This document shows, in pieces, positions 18,578 through 27,508 of a stretch of 64,000 nt of DNA. The position numbers were made by a program, and so were the translations under genes. Every line of letters begins with the position of its first letter. Within the stretch, counting starts at the first letter, position 1. The DNA comes from Prauserella rugosa (GTDB lineage Bacteria; Actinomycetota; Actinomycetes; Mycobacteriales; Pseudonocardiaceae): NCBI RefSeq assembly GCF_000719975.1, contig NZ_JOIJ01000004.1:1-64000 (forward strand), written 5' to 3'. The notes under the pieces are model-generated. The model saw nothing but the letters and a program-made list of their open reading frames with translations, was not told where the DNA came from and ran no database searches.

Positions 18578-19798
18578 CTACTTCCCTCCCATACCGTTCA
18601 TCGGTCCCCCGACCTCGCGAGCACGCGTGCGCGCCCACTCCTCAGCGGCGAAGACGTCGTCGACGTCGCGGGGTTCGCGGCGCCACTCGTCGGCCGCGGC
18701 GACCACCGCACTCACAGTGTCCACGATGGACGTGAAGCCGGTGTTGCCGGCCAGGAAGGCCCCGACCAGCTCCTCGTTGGCCGCGTTGTACACGGCGGGC
18801 AGGCAGCCACCGACGGCGCCGACCTCGCGCGCGAGCTCCACTGCAGGGAAGGCCTCGTCGTCCAGCGGTTCGAACGTCCACTGCGCAGCCTCGTCCCAGC
18901 GGCAGGCCGGCGCGGCTCCGGGCACCCGGTCCGGCCAGTTCAGCGCCAGCGCGATGGGCAGGCGCATGTCGGGCGGGCTGGCCTGGGCGATCGTCGAGCC
19001 GTCGGTGAAGGTGACCATCGAGTGCACGATCGACTGCGGGTGCACCGTGACGTCGATGCGCTCGCACGGGATGTCGAACAGCAGGTGGGCCTCGATGAGC
19101 TCGAGCCCCTTGTTGACCAGCGTGGCCGAGTTGACGGTGATCAGCGGGCCCATCGCCCAGGTGGGATGCGCCATGGCGTCCTCGACCGTGACGTCGGCCA
19201 TCTGCGCGCGCGTGCGGCCGCGGAACGGTCCGCCCGAGGCGGTGAGCACGAGGCGGTCGACCTCGGTCTCCCTGCCCCCGCGCAGTGCCTGGGCGATCGC
19301 CGAGTGCTCGGAGTCGACGGGCACGATCTGGCCGGGCGCCGCCGCTCCGAGCACCAACGGGCCGCCCGCGATGAGCGACTCCTTGTTGGCCAGTGCGAGG
19401 CAGGCGCCCGTCTCGATCGCCGCGAGCGTGGGCAGCAGCCCTTGCGAGCCCGGCAGGCCGTTGAGCACGACGTCGACGGGTTCGGCCGCGACGAGCTCGG
19501 TCACCGCGTCGGCGCCGGCGAAGATGCGGGGCAGAGCGAACTCGCCCTTCGCGTAGCCGCGCTTCTGCGCCTCGGCGTACAGCGCGAGTTGGAGGTCCTC
19601 GGCCGCGGTCGCGCGCGTGACGGCCACCGAGCTCACCCCGTGCTCGATGGCCTGGGCGGCCAGCACCTTGGGGTCGGAGCCGCCCGCGGCGACACCGGCG
19701 ACCCGGAACAGGTCGGGGTTGCGGGCGGCGATGTCGAGCGCCTGGGTCCCGATCGACCCCGTGGATCCGAGGATGAGAACGCTGCGTGGGTTGTTCAC
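18578..19798 (-). CDS. dxr: 1-deoxy-D-xylulose 5-phosphate reductoisomerase
   Basis: This 406-residue MEP pathway enzyme makes 2-C-methyl-D-erythritol 4-phosphate with NADPH. The N-terminal NADPH motif [11 protein letters not shown], the metal-binding region [11 protein letters not shown] and the flexible loop region [12 protein letters not shown] are all present. It is the first gene of the dxr-rip1-ispG run. The start is a GTG with a GGAG site 11 bases upstream; it faces a divergent small membrane protein gene across 92 bp. Confidence 0.97.
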   Translation of the reverse strand: MNNPRSVLILGSTGSIGTQALDIAARNPDLFRVAGVAAGGSDPKVLAAQAIEHGVSSVAVTRATAAEDLQLALYAEAQKRGYAKGEFALPRIFAGADAVTELVAAEPVDVVLNGLPGSQGLLPTLAAIETGACLALANKESLIAGGPLVLGAAAPGQIVPVDSEHSAIAQALRGGRETEVDRLVLTASGGPFRGRTRAQMADVTVEDAMAHPTWAMGPLITVNSATLVNKGLELIEAHLLFDIPCERIDVTVHPQSIVHSMVTFTDGSTIAQASPPDMRLPIALALNWPDRVPGAAPACRWDEAAQWTFEPLDDEAFPAVELAREVGAVGGCLPAVYNAANEELVGAFLAGNTGFTSIVDTVSAVVAAADEWRREPRDVDDVFAAEEWARTRAREVGGPMNGMGGK

Positions 19799-19890
19799 GT
19801 GGCCATTCTCTCCGACTCCTGACGACCACCGGACGGCAGGCGTATGGGATCATCGCCGACGAGCACTGGCTGAGCACGTGAGGAGTGAAC

Positions 19891-20172
19891 GTGGCTGGCA
19901 ACGCGGTCGAGAAGCGCGCCGGGTCCGAGGTGAACTACTCGAACGGGGTCGACCCCCACGACGAGCCGTCCGCCGAGTGGGGCTGGCACGGCGGGTTCCC
20001 GAAGGCCACGCAGGGTGCAGGCTGGTTCACCGTCTTCGCACTGCTGATCATGCTGATCGGCAACCACGAGAACAACACCGAGAACGTGTGGCTCGTCGGT
20101 ACCGCCATCGCCGTGGCGATCGGCCTGATCTACGACCTGCGGCGTCGTCGCACGGCCTGGCGCCGGAGCTGA
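19891..20172 (+). CDS. Small membrane protein, DUF2631-like
   Basis: The 93-residue protein has a polar N-terminus, a GWHGGF motif, two closely spaced hydrophobic segments and an Arg-rich C-terminus ending in RRRRTAWRRS. The length, layout and position beside dxr resemble the mycobacterial DUF2631 membrane protein Rv2876, but this is by recollection of context rather than alignment. The GTG at 19891 is preceded by AGGAG at 5-nt spacing, preferred over the GTG at 19885 which overlaps that site. Function is unknown. Confidence 0.75.
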   Translation: MAGNAVEKRAGSEVNYSNGVDPHDEPSAEWGWHGGFPKATQGAGWFTVFALLIMLIGNHENNTENVWLVGTAIAVAIGLIYDLRRRRTAWRRS

Positions 20173-20548
20173 CCGAGCACTGCAGCCGGCCGAGCACCAA
20201 AGCCGGCCCTAGCACGGCCTGTCGCCGGAATCGAGCCGAATACTGCCGAGAAGGTCCCGGACGCGTGACTGTCACGAGTCCGGGACCTTCTCCGTGCCGG
20301 TAACCGCCAACCGTCGGCCCGCCTCGAACCTGGCTCCGCTCACTCCGCCACGCGATCCTGCGTCGGGGGCGTCTCACCGCCCATGCGCGGCAATCTCTCT
20401 TCGTAGAACGACGGCCACACTGCGCCAATGCCCGGTATGGGCAGCTCGTGCCGCGCCGCTGTGACACCGCACGCCTCGCCCTCGTTGACGGGGCGCCGTT
20501 TTGGATCCAAACTGACGGGCATTCGCCGGTCGGTCACGTGGAGGTGCC
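20173..20548. other. Gene-poor intergenic region
   Basis: This 376-bp stretch lies between the DUF2631-like gene and the threonine synthase-like gene. It contains one strong hairpin (20248-20292) and the threonine synthase leader. A minus-strand open frame at 20340-20537 (65 codons, GTG start) has no recognisable domain and starts only 12 bp from the divergent ATG. I do not call it. No riboswitch was recognised. Confidence 0.6.
20248..20292. terminator. Strong hairpin terminator
   Basis: A perfect 15-bp inverted repeat (GAGAAGGTCCCGGAC / GTCCGGGACCTTCTC) has a 15-nt loop that itself contains GTGAC-T-GTCAC, so almost the whole 45 nt can pair. It lies 75 bp after the DUF2631-like gene. Confidence 0.8.
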
Positions 20549-21766
20549 ATGTCGTTCTCGTCCCTCAGCCATCTCGAGTGCTCACGTACGGGCGAACGGG
20601 TCGAGGCCGACCAGGTGGCGGGAACGTCGGCCGCGGGCGCGCCGCTGCTGGCCCGCTACGACCTCGACCGGGTTCGGGAGACGGTGACGCCGAAGGACAT
20701 CGCGGCGCGTGAGCCGAACCTGTGGCGCTACCACGAGGTGCTGCCCGTCCGTTCGCCCGAGCACGTCGTGACGCTGGGCGAGGGCATGACGCCGCTGCTG
20801 CCGACGCCGAACTTCGGCAAGCACGCCGGCGTGCCGAACCTGTTGATGAAGGACGAAGGGCTCGTGCCGACGGGCTCGTTCAAGGCCCGCGGCGCGGCCG
20901 TCGGGGTCTCGCGGGCGGCCGAGCTGGGCGTGCGGGGCGTCGCGATGCCGACGAACGGCAACGCAGGTGCCGCATGGGCGCTCTACGCCGCGCGGGCGGG
21001 CATGAAGAGTCTCATCGCGATGCCGGACGACGCACCGTCGATCACGATGAAGGAGTGCCAGTCGGCGGGCGCCGAACTGTATCGAGTGGACGGTCTGATC
21101 GGCGACGCGGGCAAGCTCGTCGGCGCCGCGGTGGCCGAACGCGGCGGCTACCAGGAGACCTCGACACTCAAGGAGCCGTACCGGCTCGAAGGCAAGAAGA
21201 CGATGGGGTACGAGATCGCCGAGCAGCTCGGCTGGCGCGTGCCGGACGTGATCCTCTACCCCACCGGCGGCGGCGTCGGGATCATCGGCATCTACAAGGC
21301 GATCCTGGAGATGCAGCAGCTGGGCTGGATCGGCGACAAGCTGCCCCGCCTCGTCGCGGTCCAGGCGGAGGGCTGCGCCCCGATCGTCGACGCGTTCGCC
21401 CGCGGCGCCAGGGAGAGCGAACCGCCTGCCGAGGCACGCACGATCGCCTTCGGGATCACCGTGCCGAAGGCGCTCGGCGACTTCCTCGTGCTCGACGCGG
21501 TCTACGCCACCGACGGCACCGCCGTCGCGGTCAGCGACCAGCAGCTCCTGGCCGCGCAGCGCACGCTGACCGAACTGGACGGCACGTTCATCTGCCCCGA
21601 GGGCGCCGCCTGCTTCGCCGCGCTGGAGCAGCTGCGGGAGTCGGGCTGGGTCGGTGAGAACGAGGAGGTCGTCGTCCTCAACACCGGCGCGGGGATCAAG
21701 TACCCGGAGACGGTGGAGCTCGACGCTCCCCTGCTCGGCAAGACCGAGCCGATCCCCGCTCGATGA
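20549..21766 (+). CDS. Threonine synthase-like PLP enzyme
   Basis: This 405-residue fold-type II PLP enzyme carries its PLP lysine at K112 in GSFKARG and a phosphate-binding PTGGGVGI loop near 237. The N-terminus begins with the threonine-synthase-type LECSRTGE segment. Threonine synthase converts O-phosphohomoserine to threonine. However, it sits alone with a GntR regulator and not with hom/thrB, so it may be a second, specialised copy or act on another beta/gamma-substituted amino acid. The ATG follows GGAGG at a short spacing. Confidence 0.8.
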   Translation: MSFSSLSHLECSRTGERVEADQVAGTSAAGAPLLARYDLDRVRETVTPKDIAAREPNLWRYHEVLPVRSPEHVVTLGEGMTPLLPTPNFGKHAGVPNLLMKDEGLVPTGSFKARGAAVGVSRAAELGVRGVAMPTNGNAGAAWALYAARAGMKSLIAMPDDAPSITMKECQSAGAELYRVDGLIGDAGKLVGAAVAERGGYQETSTLKEPYRLEGKKTMGYEIAEQLGWRVPDVILYPTGGGVGIIGIYKAILEMQQLGWIGDKLPRLVAVQAEGCAPIVDAFARGARESEPPAEARTIAFGITVPKALGDFLVLDAVYATDGTAVAVSDQQLLAAQRTLTELDGTFICPEGAACFAALEQLRESGWVGENEEVVVLNTGAGIKYPETVELDAPLLGKTEPIPAR

Positions 21767-21806
21767 GCCGACGAATCGAATCCAAAACCGCAGGGGATCC
21801 CGGCAG

Positions 21807-22460
21807 GTGAGCGATGCGGCGGGCAGTCTCGTCCGGACGGCATACGACGCCGTGCGCGAGGCCGTGCTGAGGCGTGAGCTGCGTCCCGGTCAGCGGGTGA
21901 CGGTGCGCCCGTTCGCCGAACGTCTCGGCATCTCCCCGACCCCGGTCAAGGCCGCGCTGGCCGTGCTGGAACGCGAAGGGTTCCTCGTCTCGCGCCCGCA
22001 CGCCGGATACTTCGTCGCCGAGCTGACCGCCGCCGACATGCGCGACATCTACGACCTGCGCTCGGCCGTCGACGCGCTGGCCGCCCGCGACGTCGCACGG
22101 GCCAGGTCACCGGAGTTGCTCGCCCGGCTCCACGAGCTGCTGGCCGGCCAGCGCGCCGCCCTCGCCGACGGCGACATCGACCGCTACGCCGACCTCGACC
22201 GCGCCTTCCACCAGTCCATCTGGGAGGGCTCGCCCAACCGCCGCCTGCTCGGCATCGCCGACCAGCTCGGCGCGCAACTACGCCTCGGCCGGAACGTCAC
22301 GATCACGGTGCCAGGACGACCGGAAGCGAGCCTCGACGAGCACGCGGAGATCCTCGACGCGCTCGAGGCGGGCGACACGGCGGCCGCGGAACACGCCACC
22401 CGCCGACACGTCACCCAGGTCATTCGCGCACTGGAAACGGCACTGAATTCCACCAACTGA
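21807..22460 (+). CDS. GntR family regulator, FCD subfamily
   Basis: The 217-residue protein has an N-terminal winged helix (AVREAVLRRELRPGQRVTVR, then the recognition segment ISPTPVKAALAVLEREGFL) and a C-terminal FCD domain with the FHQSIWEG and DEHAEILDALEAGD helices that normally carry its metal-binding histidines. It starts at the GTG at 21807, 40 bp after the threonine synthase-like gene on the same strand, so the two probably form an operon. A link to amino acid or 2-oxoacid sensing is inference. Confidence 0.85.
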   Translation: MSDAAGSLVRTAYDAVREAVLRRELRPGQRVTVRPFAERLGISPTPVKAALAVLEREGFLVSRPHAGYFVAELTAADMRDIYDLRSAVDALAARDVARARSPELLARLHELLAGQRAALADGDIDRYADLDRAFHQSIWEGSPNRRLLGIADQLGAQLRLGRNVTITVPGRPEASLDEHAEILDALEAGDTAAAEHATRRHVTQVIRALETALNSTN

Positions 22461-22728
22461 CCCGGCGGAACACGTCCGGATAAAACCGCTTCAAGTATCC
22501 GTTTCCCCGGCGGTCGAATAATTCCCGTACCCACCAGAACTCGACCAAAGGCCGCATCATGCCACCTCAGAAGCACCGATAATGAGGGCAGTTCTACCCA
22601 CAAAGCTACCCGAAAAATTCGCGAGCTCGGTTCATTTCAACCCCGTTAACCCAGTATTTGTTGTCGCCACGGAAAGGCGAGCAGTACCACTGAATACGCA
22701 GTGATCGACGTTTTCGGAAAGGAATCAC

Positions 22729-23082
22729 ATGCGCTCCAGTGTCAAACGTTTCGCCGCGGCGGCCGCCGTGACGGCGGGGCTGACCGCCACCCTGTCCGGC
22801 ACCGCCTTCGCGGCCGACACCTCGGCCGGCACCACGCCCGCGCCCCAGCAGCTCGCCTGCGCGCCGGGCAGCGCGGCCGCGTGGAACCGCACGGCCGAGA
22901 CCGCCCCGGTCTTCGAGTTCCCCGGCACCGGCGAGGCGTTCATGTCCGTGCCGCCCGGTGGCCAGGTCTGCACCGACTACAACCGGGCGAACGGCCCCGA
23001 CGGGGTGTACCTGCACTTCACCGGTGACGGCCACACGGGACCGGCCGACGGCTGGATCCACGAGCGGTTCGTCTCGCCCTGA
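22729..23082 (+). CDS. Small secreted protein, SH3-like
   Basis: The 117-residue precursor has a clear Sec signal (RSSVKRF, hydrophobic Ala-rich core, cleavage expected after GTAFA near residue 28). The ~88-residue mature part has two cysteines and a pattern ending in DGWIHERFV that resembles bacterial SH3-like (SH3b) domains of secreted actinobacterial proteins. The ATG follows AAAGGA. The 268 bp upstream are clearly more AT-rich than the surroundings and hold no gene. Role unknown; a wall-associated protein is possible. Confidence 0.75.
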   Translation: MRSSVKRFAAAAAVTAGLTATLSGTAFAADTSAGTTPAPQQLACAPGSAAAWNRTAETAPVFEFPGTGEAFMSVPPGGQVCTDYNRANGPDGVYLHFTGDGHTGPADGWIHERFVSP

Positions 23083-23092
23083 CCCGCCGCGT

Positions 23093-23126
23093 CCGGCTGG
23101 GCGGTCATTCCGCACCGCCCAGCCGG
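23093..23126. terminator. Bidirectional terminator between convergent genes
   Basis: A perfect 13-bp inverted repeat (CCGGCTGGGCGGT / ACCGCCCAGCCGG) overlaps the stop codon of the LuxR-type regulator and follows the small secreted protein gene. Confidence 0.75.
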
Positions 23127-25831
23127 GCGGCCAGTTCGGCCCGTGAGCGGACGCCGAGCTTGCCGTAGACGCGGGTCAGGTGAAACTGGACCGTCTTGGT
23201 CGACAGATACAGCTCGGCCGCCACCTCACGGTTCGTCATGCCCTGCGCGACGAGCCTGGACACGGCCTGTTCCTGCGGTGTGAGCTCGCCCGGGTCGCGA
23301 TCCGCCCGCGGAGCCCGCACGCCGCCCGCCTTGGTCTCGCGGTCGCACCGCTCGACGTAGGTGGCCGCGCCGAGCGCGGCGAACGTCTCCCGCGCGCTGC
23401 GGAACACCTCGTCGGCCTCCTTGCGTTTGCCCGCCCTGCGCAGCACCTGGCCGTGCACGAACTCGATACGCGCCCGGTCGTAGCGAAGCGGCAACCCTTC
23501 CAGCAGTTCGAGCGCCTCGCCGAACGCCATGCGTGCCGCCTCGAGGTCGCCGCGGGCGGCCTCCAACCTGCCCCGTGCCGCACGCAGCCTGGCGCGAGCC
23601 GACGCCGAACCCCGCTCGTCGGCGAGCGTCTCGTGTGGACGGAGGAACCCATCGGCCTCGTCGAGCTTTCCGGAGGCCACCAGTGCGTGGGCGTAGGTGT
23701 CGGCCCAGGGCCAGCGGCCCGGCTCGGCCACGATCGACGACCGTGCCCACGGTCGGGTCAACGGGCGCAGCGCACGCAGCACGCCCGCCGCGTCGGCCTG
23801 CACCTCCGCGACGAGCGCGTGCGCCAGGCACGACGGAACCTGCATGATCTCGTAGTCCCGTGGCCCCGCGTCGACACGCAGCAGCGCCTCCCGCGCGGCG
23901 TCCCACTCCCCGCGCAACGCATGCACCGCAACCGCCGACCAGTGCAGCAGCGGCCCGGTGACGGCGATCCCACTGCGGTCGAGCACATCCTGCGCGGCGT
24001 GCACCGTGCGCAGTGCCTCGTCCCAGTCACCGGCCAGGAACTGCGCTCTGGCCAGCCAGCCGCGCGCCCACAACGACACGCGGGTCGATCCGCCGAGCAC
24101 CGTCGTGGGCACCCCCAGTTCGAGATCGGCCCGCGCGTCCTCGAGCGCGTCCCTGCCCAGGTCCAACCAGCCGCGGCCCATGACGATCCGCTGCCACTGC
24201 GCCCCCGACGGCACCCGTTCGGCCAGCTCGGCGTACTCCCTGGCCGCTTCCTCCACCCGGCCCGTTCCGGCGACGCCCAGGCCGCGGATGGCCGCCGCCT
24301 CCACCGAAGCCGGGTCGTGCTCCCCGGCCAGGTGCAGCGCGCGGTCGGCCCACTCCACCAGTTCGTCGGGACGGCACCGGCACAGGCAGTGCAGGACGTA
24401 CCGCTGGCAGATCACCGCCGCGACCTCCGGTTCGCGGTCGGCGTTGACAAGCCGCCACGCACGCGCCAGGCGCGCCTCGGCCTCGGCGGGACGGCCGCGC
24501 ACGACGGCGAGATAGCCCAGCACCGCGTTGCGCAACGGGGTCTCCCGCAGGCCCTCGATCTCCGGGACCAGCGCACCCGCCCCCAGCGCATCGCCCGCGC
24601 CGATGAGCGCGTCGACGGCTCTGGTCATGCGCCGCTCCCGCAGCGGTCGATCCTCGGTCAATCTGCCCGCATCGCTGAGCAGCGAGGCCGCGACACTCCA
24701 CGCGCCCTCCTCGGCGTGCTCACCTGCCAGCGCGTCGAGCCGGTCAGCCAACTCGGCATCCGGAACCGGGGTCGCCGCGACCAGCAGCCGTGCCCTGCGC
24801 ACCGGGTCGTCGACGAGATCCGCGGCCCGCCTGCGCAGCTCGGCGGCCGAGGCATGGCCGAGTTCGTCGAGGACGGCCTCGCGCACCATCGGGTCGGCCG
24901 GGCTCAGTTCGGTGAGTCCACGGGGGCCGGTGCGGACCAGTCCGCTCGCACACGCCTCGTCGGCCACGTCGAGCAGCGTCGCCGTGCTCGACGTGAACCC
25001 GGCCAACATCGCCACGTCGCGCACCGCGGTGCCGGGGCCGAGGACCGCGGCCGCGTCGACGAGCCGCCGTGCGTCGTCCGAGCACCCGGCCCTCGCTGCC
25101 CGCACCCGCTCGGCGACCGCCGCGGGCGCGGGCAGCCGCGGGTCGAAACGCCGCCAGGTCTCGGCGGGCACCTCGGCCAGCAGGTCCACCACGTGCAGCG
25201 GAATGCCCGACGTGTGCCGGGTCAGCTGCTCGGCCATCGCCCGCGACAGCGGTGTGCCGTGGGCCTCGGCGAGTGCCGCGACGTCCCGGACGCCGAGCGG
25301 CCGCAGCGCCGCGACCGTCGTGGCGGCGTGCCGCAGGACGTCCCGGCCCATGCTCCGCGCAACCGCGACCACCAGTAGGCGCGCGGCGGGGTGGTGCCGC
25401 ACCGCCGACACGAGTGCGCGCAGCGACTCCTCGTCGGCCCACTGGGCGTCGTCGACGACCATCAGCGTCACGGCGTCCGCCTCGGCCTGCGAGGCGGCGG
25501 CGATCCGGGCGGCGACCTCCTCGACGCCGAGTTCGGACACCGCGGAGGGCGTCCTGCGCAGCAGCTGGCCCGCGACCCCGAACGCGAGCTCGACCTCCCA
25601 TTCGGCGCCCGCGGCCCGGTGCACCGGCCCCGCGTGGCGGGCGGCGAAGGCCTCCACCAGTGCGGTCTTGCCGATCCCCCGCTCCCCCGTGACGAGGGCG
25701 AATCCCGGTCCGTGCTCGGCGACCCGGTCCCGTGCTCGCTGGAGTGCCGCCAGCGCGCGGCCCTGACCGGCCGGAGCGAGAGCACCATCGCCCGGCCCCG
25801 CCGTCCCGAGCACGTCCACGCTGTCGCTCAC
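23105..25831 (-). CDS. Large ATP-binding LuxR-family (LAL/MalT-like) regulator
   Basis: This 908-residue STAND-type regulator starts at the GTG at 25831. A Walker A motif (GERGIGKT) lies near residue 50 and a Walker B (LMVVDDAQWAD) about 90 residues later. A long all-helical, TPR-like middle follows, and the last ~60 residues form a LuxR helix-turn-helix (ELTPQEQAVSRLVAQGMTN, then STKTVQFHLTRVYGKLG). LAL proteins bind ATP and an inducer, then activate transcription of catabolic or secondary-metabolite operons. It sits just downstream of benK on the same strand, but behind a strong terminator, so its target is unclear. Confidence 0.9.
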   Translation of the reverse strand: MSDSVDVLGTAGPGDGALAPAGQGRALAALQRARDRVAEHGPGFALVTGERGIGKTALVEAFAARHAGPVHRAAGAEWEVELAFGVAGQLLRRTPSAVSELGVEEVAARIAAASQAEADAVTLMVVDDAQWADEESLRALVSAVRHHPAARLLVVAVARSMGRDVLRHAATTVAALRPLGVRDVAALAEAHGTPLSRAMAEQLTRHTSGIPLHVVDLLAEVPAETWRRFDPRLPAPAAVAERVRAARAGCSDDARRLVDAAAVLGPGTAVRDVAMLAGFTSSTATLLDVADEACASGLVRTGPRGLTELSPADPMVREAVLDELGHASAAELRRRAADLVDDPVRRARLLVAATPVPDAELADRLDALAGEHAEEGAWSVAASLLSDAGRLTEDRPLRERRMTRAVDALIGAGDALGAGALVPEIEGLRETPLRNAVLGYLAVVRGRPAEAEARLARAWRLVNADREPEVAAVICQRYVLHCLCRCRPDELVEWADRALHLAGEHDPASVEAAAIRGLGVAGTGRVEEAAREYAELAERVPSGAQWQRIVMGRGWLDLGRDALEDARADLELGVPTTVLGGSTRVSLWARGWLARAQFLAGDWDEALRTVHAAQDVLDRSGIAVTGPLLHWSAVAVHALRGEWDAAREALLRVDAGPRDYEIMQVPSCLAHALVAEVQADAAGVLRALRPLTRPWARSSIVAEPGRWPWADTYAHALVASGKLDEADGFLRPHETLADERGSASARARLRAARGRLEAARGDLEAARMAFGEALELLEGLPLRYDRARIEFVHGQVLRRAGKRKEADEVFRSARETFAALGAATYVERCDRETKAGGVRAPRADRDPGELTPQEQAVSRLVAQGMTNREVAAELYLSTKTVQFHLTRVYGKLGVRSRAELAARLGGAE

Positions 25832-25934
25832 GCCCGCACCGTACCGCCCGCGCCGCCGCGAGCGGGCCTGTCGATCCGCCCGGGCCCCGGCGGCGGGCCC
25901 GGAGACGACCGAGCCAAGGACGACGGACCCAGAG

Positions 25935-25969
25935 CCGGGCCCGCCGGCGGCAACCACCGGCGGGCCCGG
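25935..25969 (-). terminator. Terminator of the ben operon
   Basis: A perfect 13-bp inverted repeat (CCGGGCCCGCCGG / CCGGCGGGCCCGG) with a 9-nt loop lies 34 bp after the benK stop codon. Confidence 0.75.
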
Positions 25970-26002
25970 ACGCTCACGTGGGGACGCTGCCACGGACGCC
26001 GG

Positions 26003-27328
26003 TCAGGTGGCCGGTTCCGGCTGCACGGCGGACGTCCCGACCCGCGGTGCCGCGGCGTCGGACCGGCGCGGCACCAGCATCGTGACCAGCGCCGCCAGCA
26101 ACGCGACCCCGGCGAAGATGTAGAACGCCGTGAGACCGCCGAGGCCGGCTCCGACGAGTACGCCGCCCACGACCGGCCCGACGATGCCGCCCAGCCTGCC
26201 GAACCCGGCACACCACGCCACGCCTGCCCCGCGTGCCCGCGTCGGGTAGTAGTTCGACACCAGTCCGTAGATCAGCACCTGGGTGCCGATCGTGCCCACG
26301 CCGGCGACCGCCACGGCCGCGAGCAGCACCACGAGCGGCAGGTTGAGCGGCAGCAGCGCCAGGGTGATCGCCGCGAGCACGAACGTCGTCGCGACCACCG
26401 GTTTCGCTCCGATCCGGTCGGCCCACGCGGAGGCGAGCAGTCCGCCGACGATGGCGCCGCCGTTGAGCACGAGCAGGAACGTCAACGAGTAGCTCTCGCC
26501 GTATCCGTTGTCGACCATGATCTGCGGCAGCCACGTGTTGAGGCCGTAGGTCAGCAGCAGTCCGGCGAAGCTCATGGTGCCCAACAGGAACGTGGGCCAG
26601 GCCAGGGCTTTCGTGGCCAGCGCGGGGAATCCGACGCGCCCTCCCGGCGGTTCGGTCTCCGGGGCCACGGTGGCGCCCGTGCGTTCGGCGACGATCCGTG
26701 CCTCGTCGTGCCGCCCGCGCGAGGCGAGCCACTGCGCCGACTCGGGCAGTTTCACCATGGCGAGCGGCAGGACCAGCACGATCGGCAGCGCGCCGATCCA
26801 GAACAGCCCGCGCCACCCGATGAGGTCGGTCAGGCCGAGTGCCAGTAACGAGGCCAGCACACCGCCCGCCGGGATTCCACTGTAGACGATCGCGTTGAGG
26901 CGGTTCCGTTGCTGAGGCGGGGCGAACTCGGCGACGATGGCGCCCACCGTGCCCACGAGCGCGCCGACACCGATACCCGTGAGGAACCGGCCGAGGCCGA
27001 ACACGGTGACATTCGGTGCCATCGCCGTGAATCCCATGCCCAGCGAGAACCAGGCGAGGTTGAACAGCATGACGCGGCGACGGCCCACGACGTCGCCGAA
27101 CGTGCCTGCGGCCAGCGCACCGACGAGCACGCCCACCAGCGCGTAGCTGCCCAGCGCGCCGCCCTGTTCGGGGCTGAGCGCACCGAGCTGACTCGGGTCG
27201 TCGAGGAGGATCGGAAGGATGGTGCCGTAGATGACGAGGTCGTACCCGTCGAAGACGAGGGCGATCGCCGACAGGGCGACCACCCAGAACACGGTACGTC
27301 GGCGCTTCGTTGCGTCGAGCTCGGACAT
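26003..27328 (-). CDS. benK: Aromatic acid:H+ symporter (AAHS family), benzoate transporter
   Basis: The 441-residue, 12-helix major facilitator has the AAHS signature near the first helix (ALVFDGYDLVIYGTILP) with the conserved DGYD carboxylate, and the 2-3 loop motif GTFGDVVGRRR. The start is the ATG at 27328 with GGGAG seven bases upstream. It is the last gene of the ben operon, 180 bp after the fused reductase-dehydrogenase gene, which strongly suggests benzoate as substrate. A related aromatic acid such as 4-hydroxybenzoate cannot be excluded from sequence alone. Confidence 0.88.
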   Translation of the reverse strand: MSELDATKRRRTVFWVVALSAIALVFDGYDLVIYGTILPILLDDPSQLGALSPEQGGALGSYALVGVLVGALAAGTFGDVVGRRRVMLFNLAWFSLGMGFTAMAPNVTVFGLGRFLTGIGVGALVGTVGAIVAEFAPPQQRNRLNAIVYSGIPAGGVLASLLALGLTDLIGWRGLFWIGALPIVLVLPLAMVKLPESAQWLASRGRHDEARIVAERTGATVAPETEPPGGRVGFPALATKALAWPTFLLGTMSFAGLLLTYGLNTWLPQIMVDNGYGESYSLTFLLVLNGGAIVGGLLASAWADRIGAKPVVATTFVLAAITLALLPLNLPLVVLLAAVAVAGVGTIGTQVLIYGLVSNYYPTRARGAGVAWCAGFGRLGGIVGPVVGGVLVGAGLGGLTAFYIFAGVALLAALVTMLVPRRSDAAAPRVGTSAVQPEPAT

Positions 27329-27508
27329 GACGGACTCCCGGGGTGAAGGGACGGGTTCTCCGCACACCGGCCGGTGCGCGGTCCAGCGCGCGTGAGCGGC
27401 CTGAGCCGCCTGCGCCGCCACGCGATCGCCGTCGAGCGATCCAGGAACGGTTCGGTGTCGTGCCGGCGTGCCGGCCGCCGGGACGGGAGTGGCCGGGTGG
27501 GCGCCCGG

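Noticed and set aside
15125..19822. Very long plus-strand open frame (over 1500 codons)
   Set aside because: It is the antisense of the AraC, ispG, rip1 and dxr genes, which have clear families. The long frame is a by-product of high GC.
20340..20537. Possible 65-residue minus-strand gene before the threonine synthase-like gene
   Set aside because: It has no domain and its GTG start is 12 bp from the divergent ATG, leaving no room for promoters. Kept only as a remark.
22461..22728. AT-richer stretch as a possible mobile element end or RNA gene
   Set aside because: No inverted repeats, transposase remnants or convincing RNA fold were found; it is most simply the promoter region of the small secreted protein.
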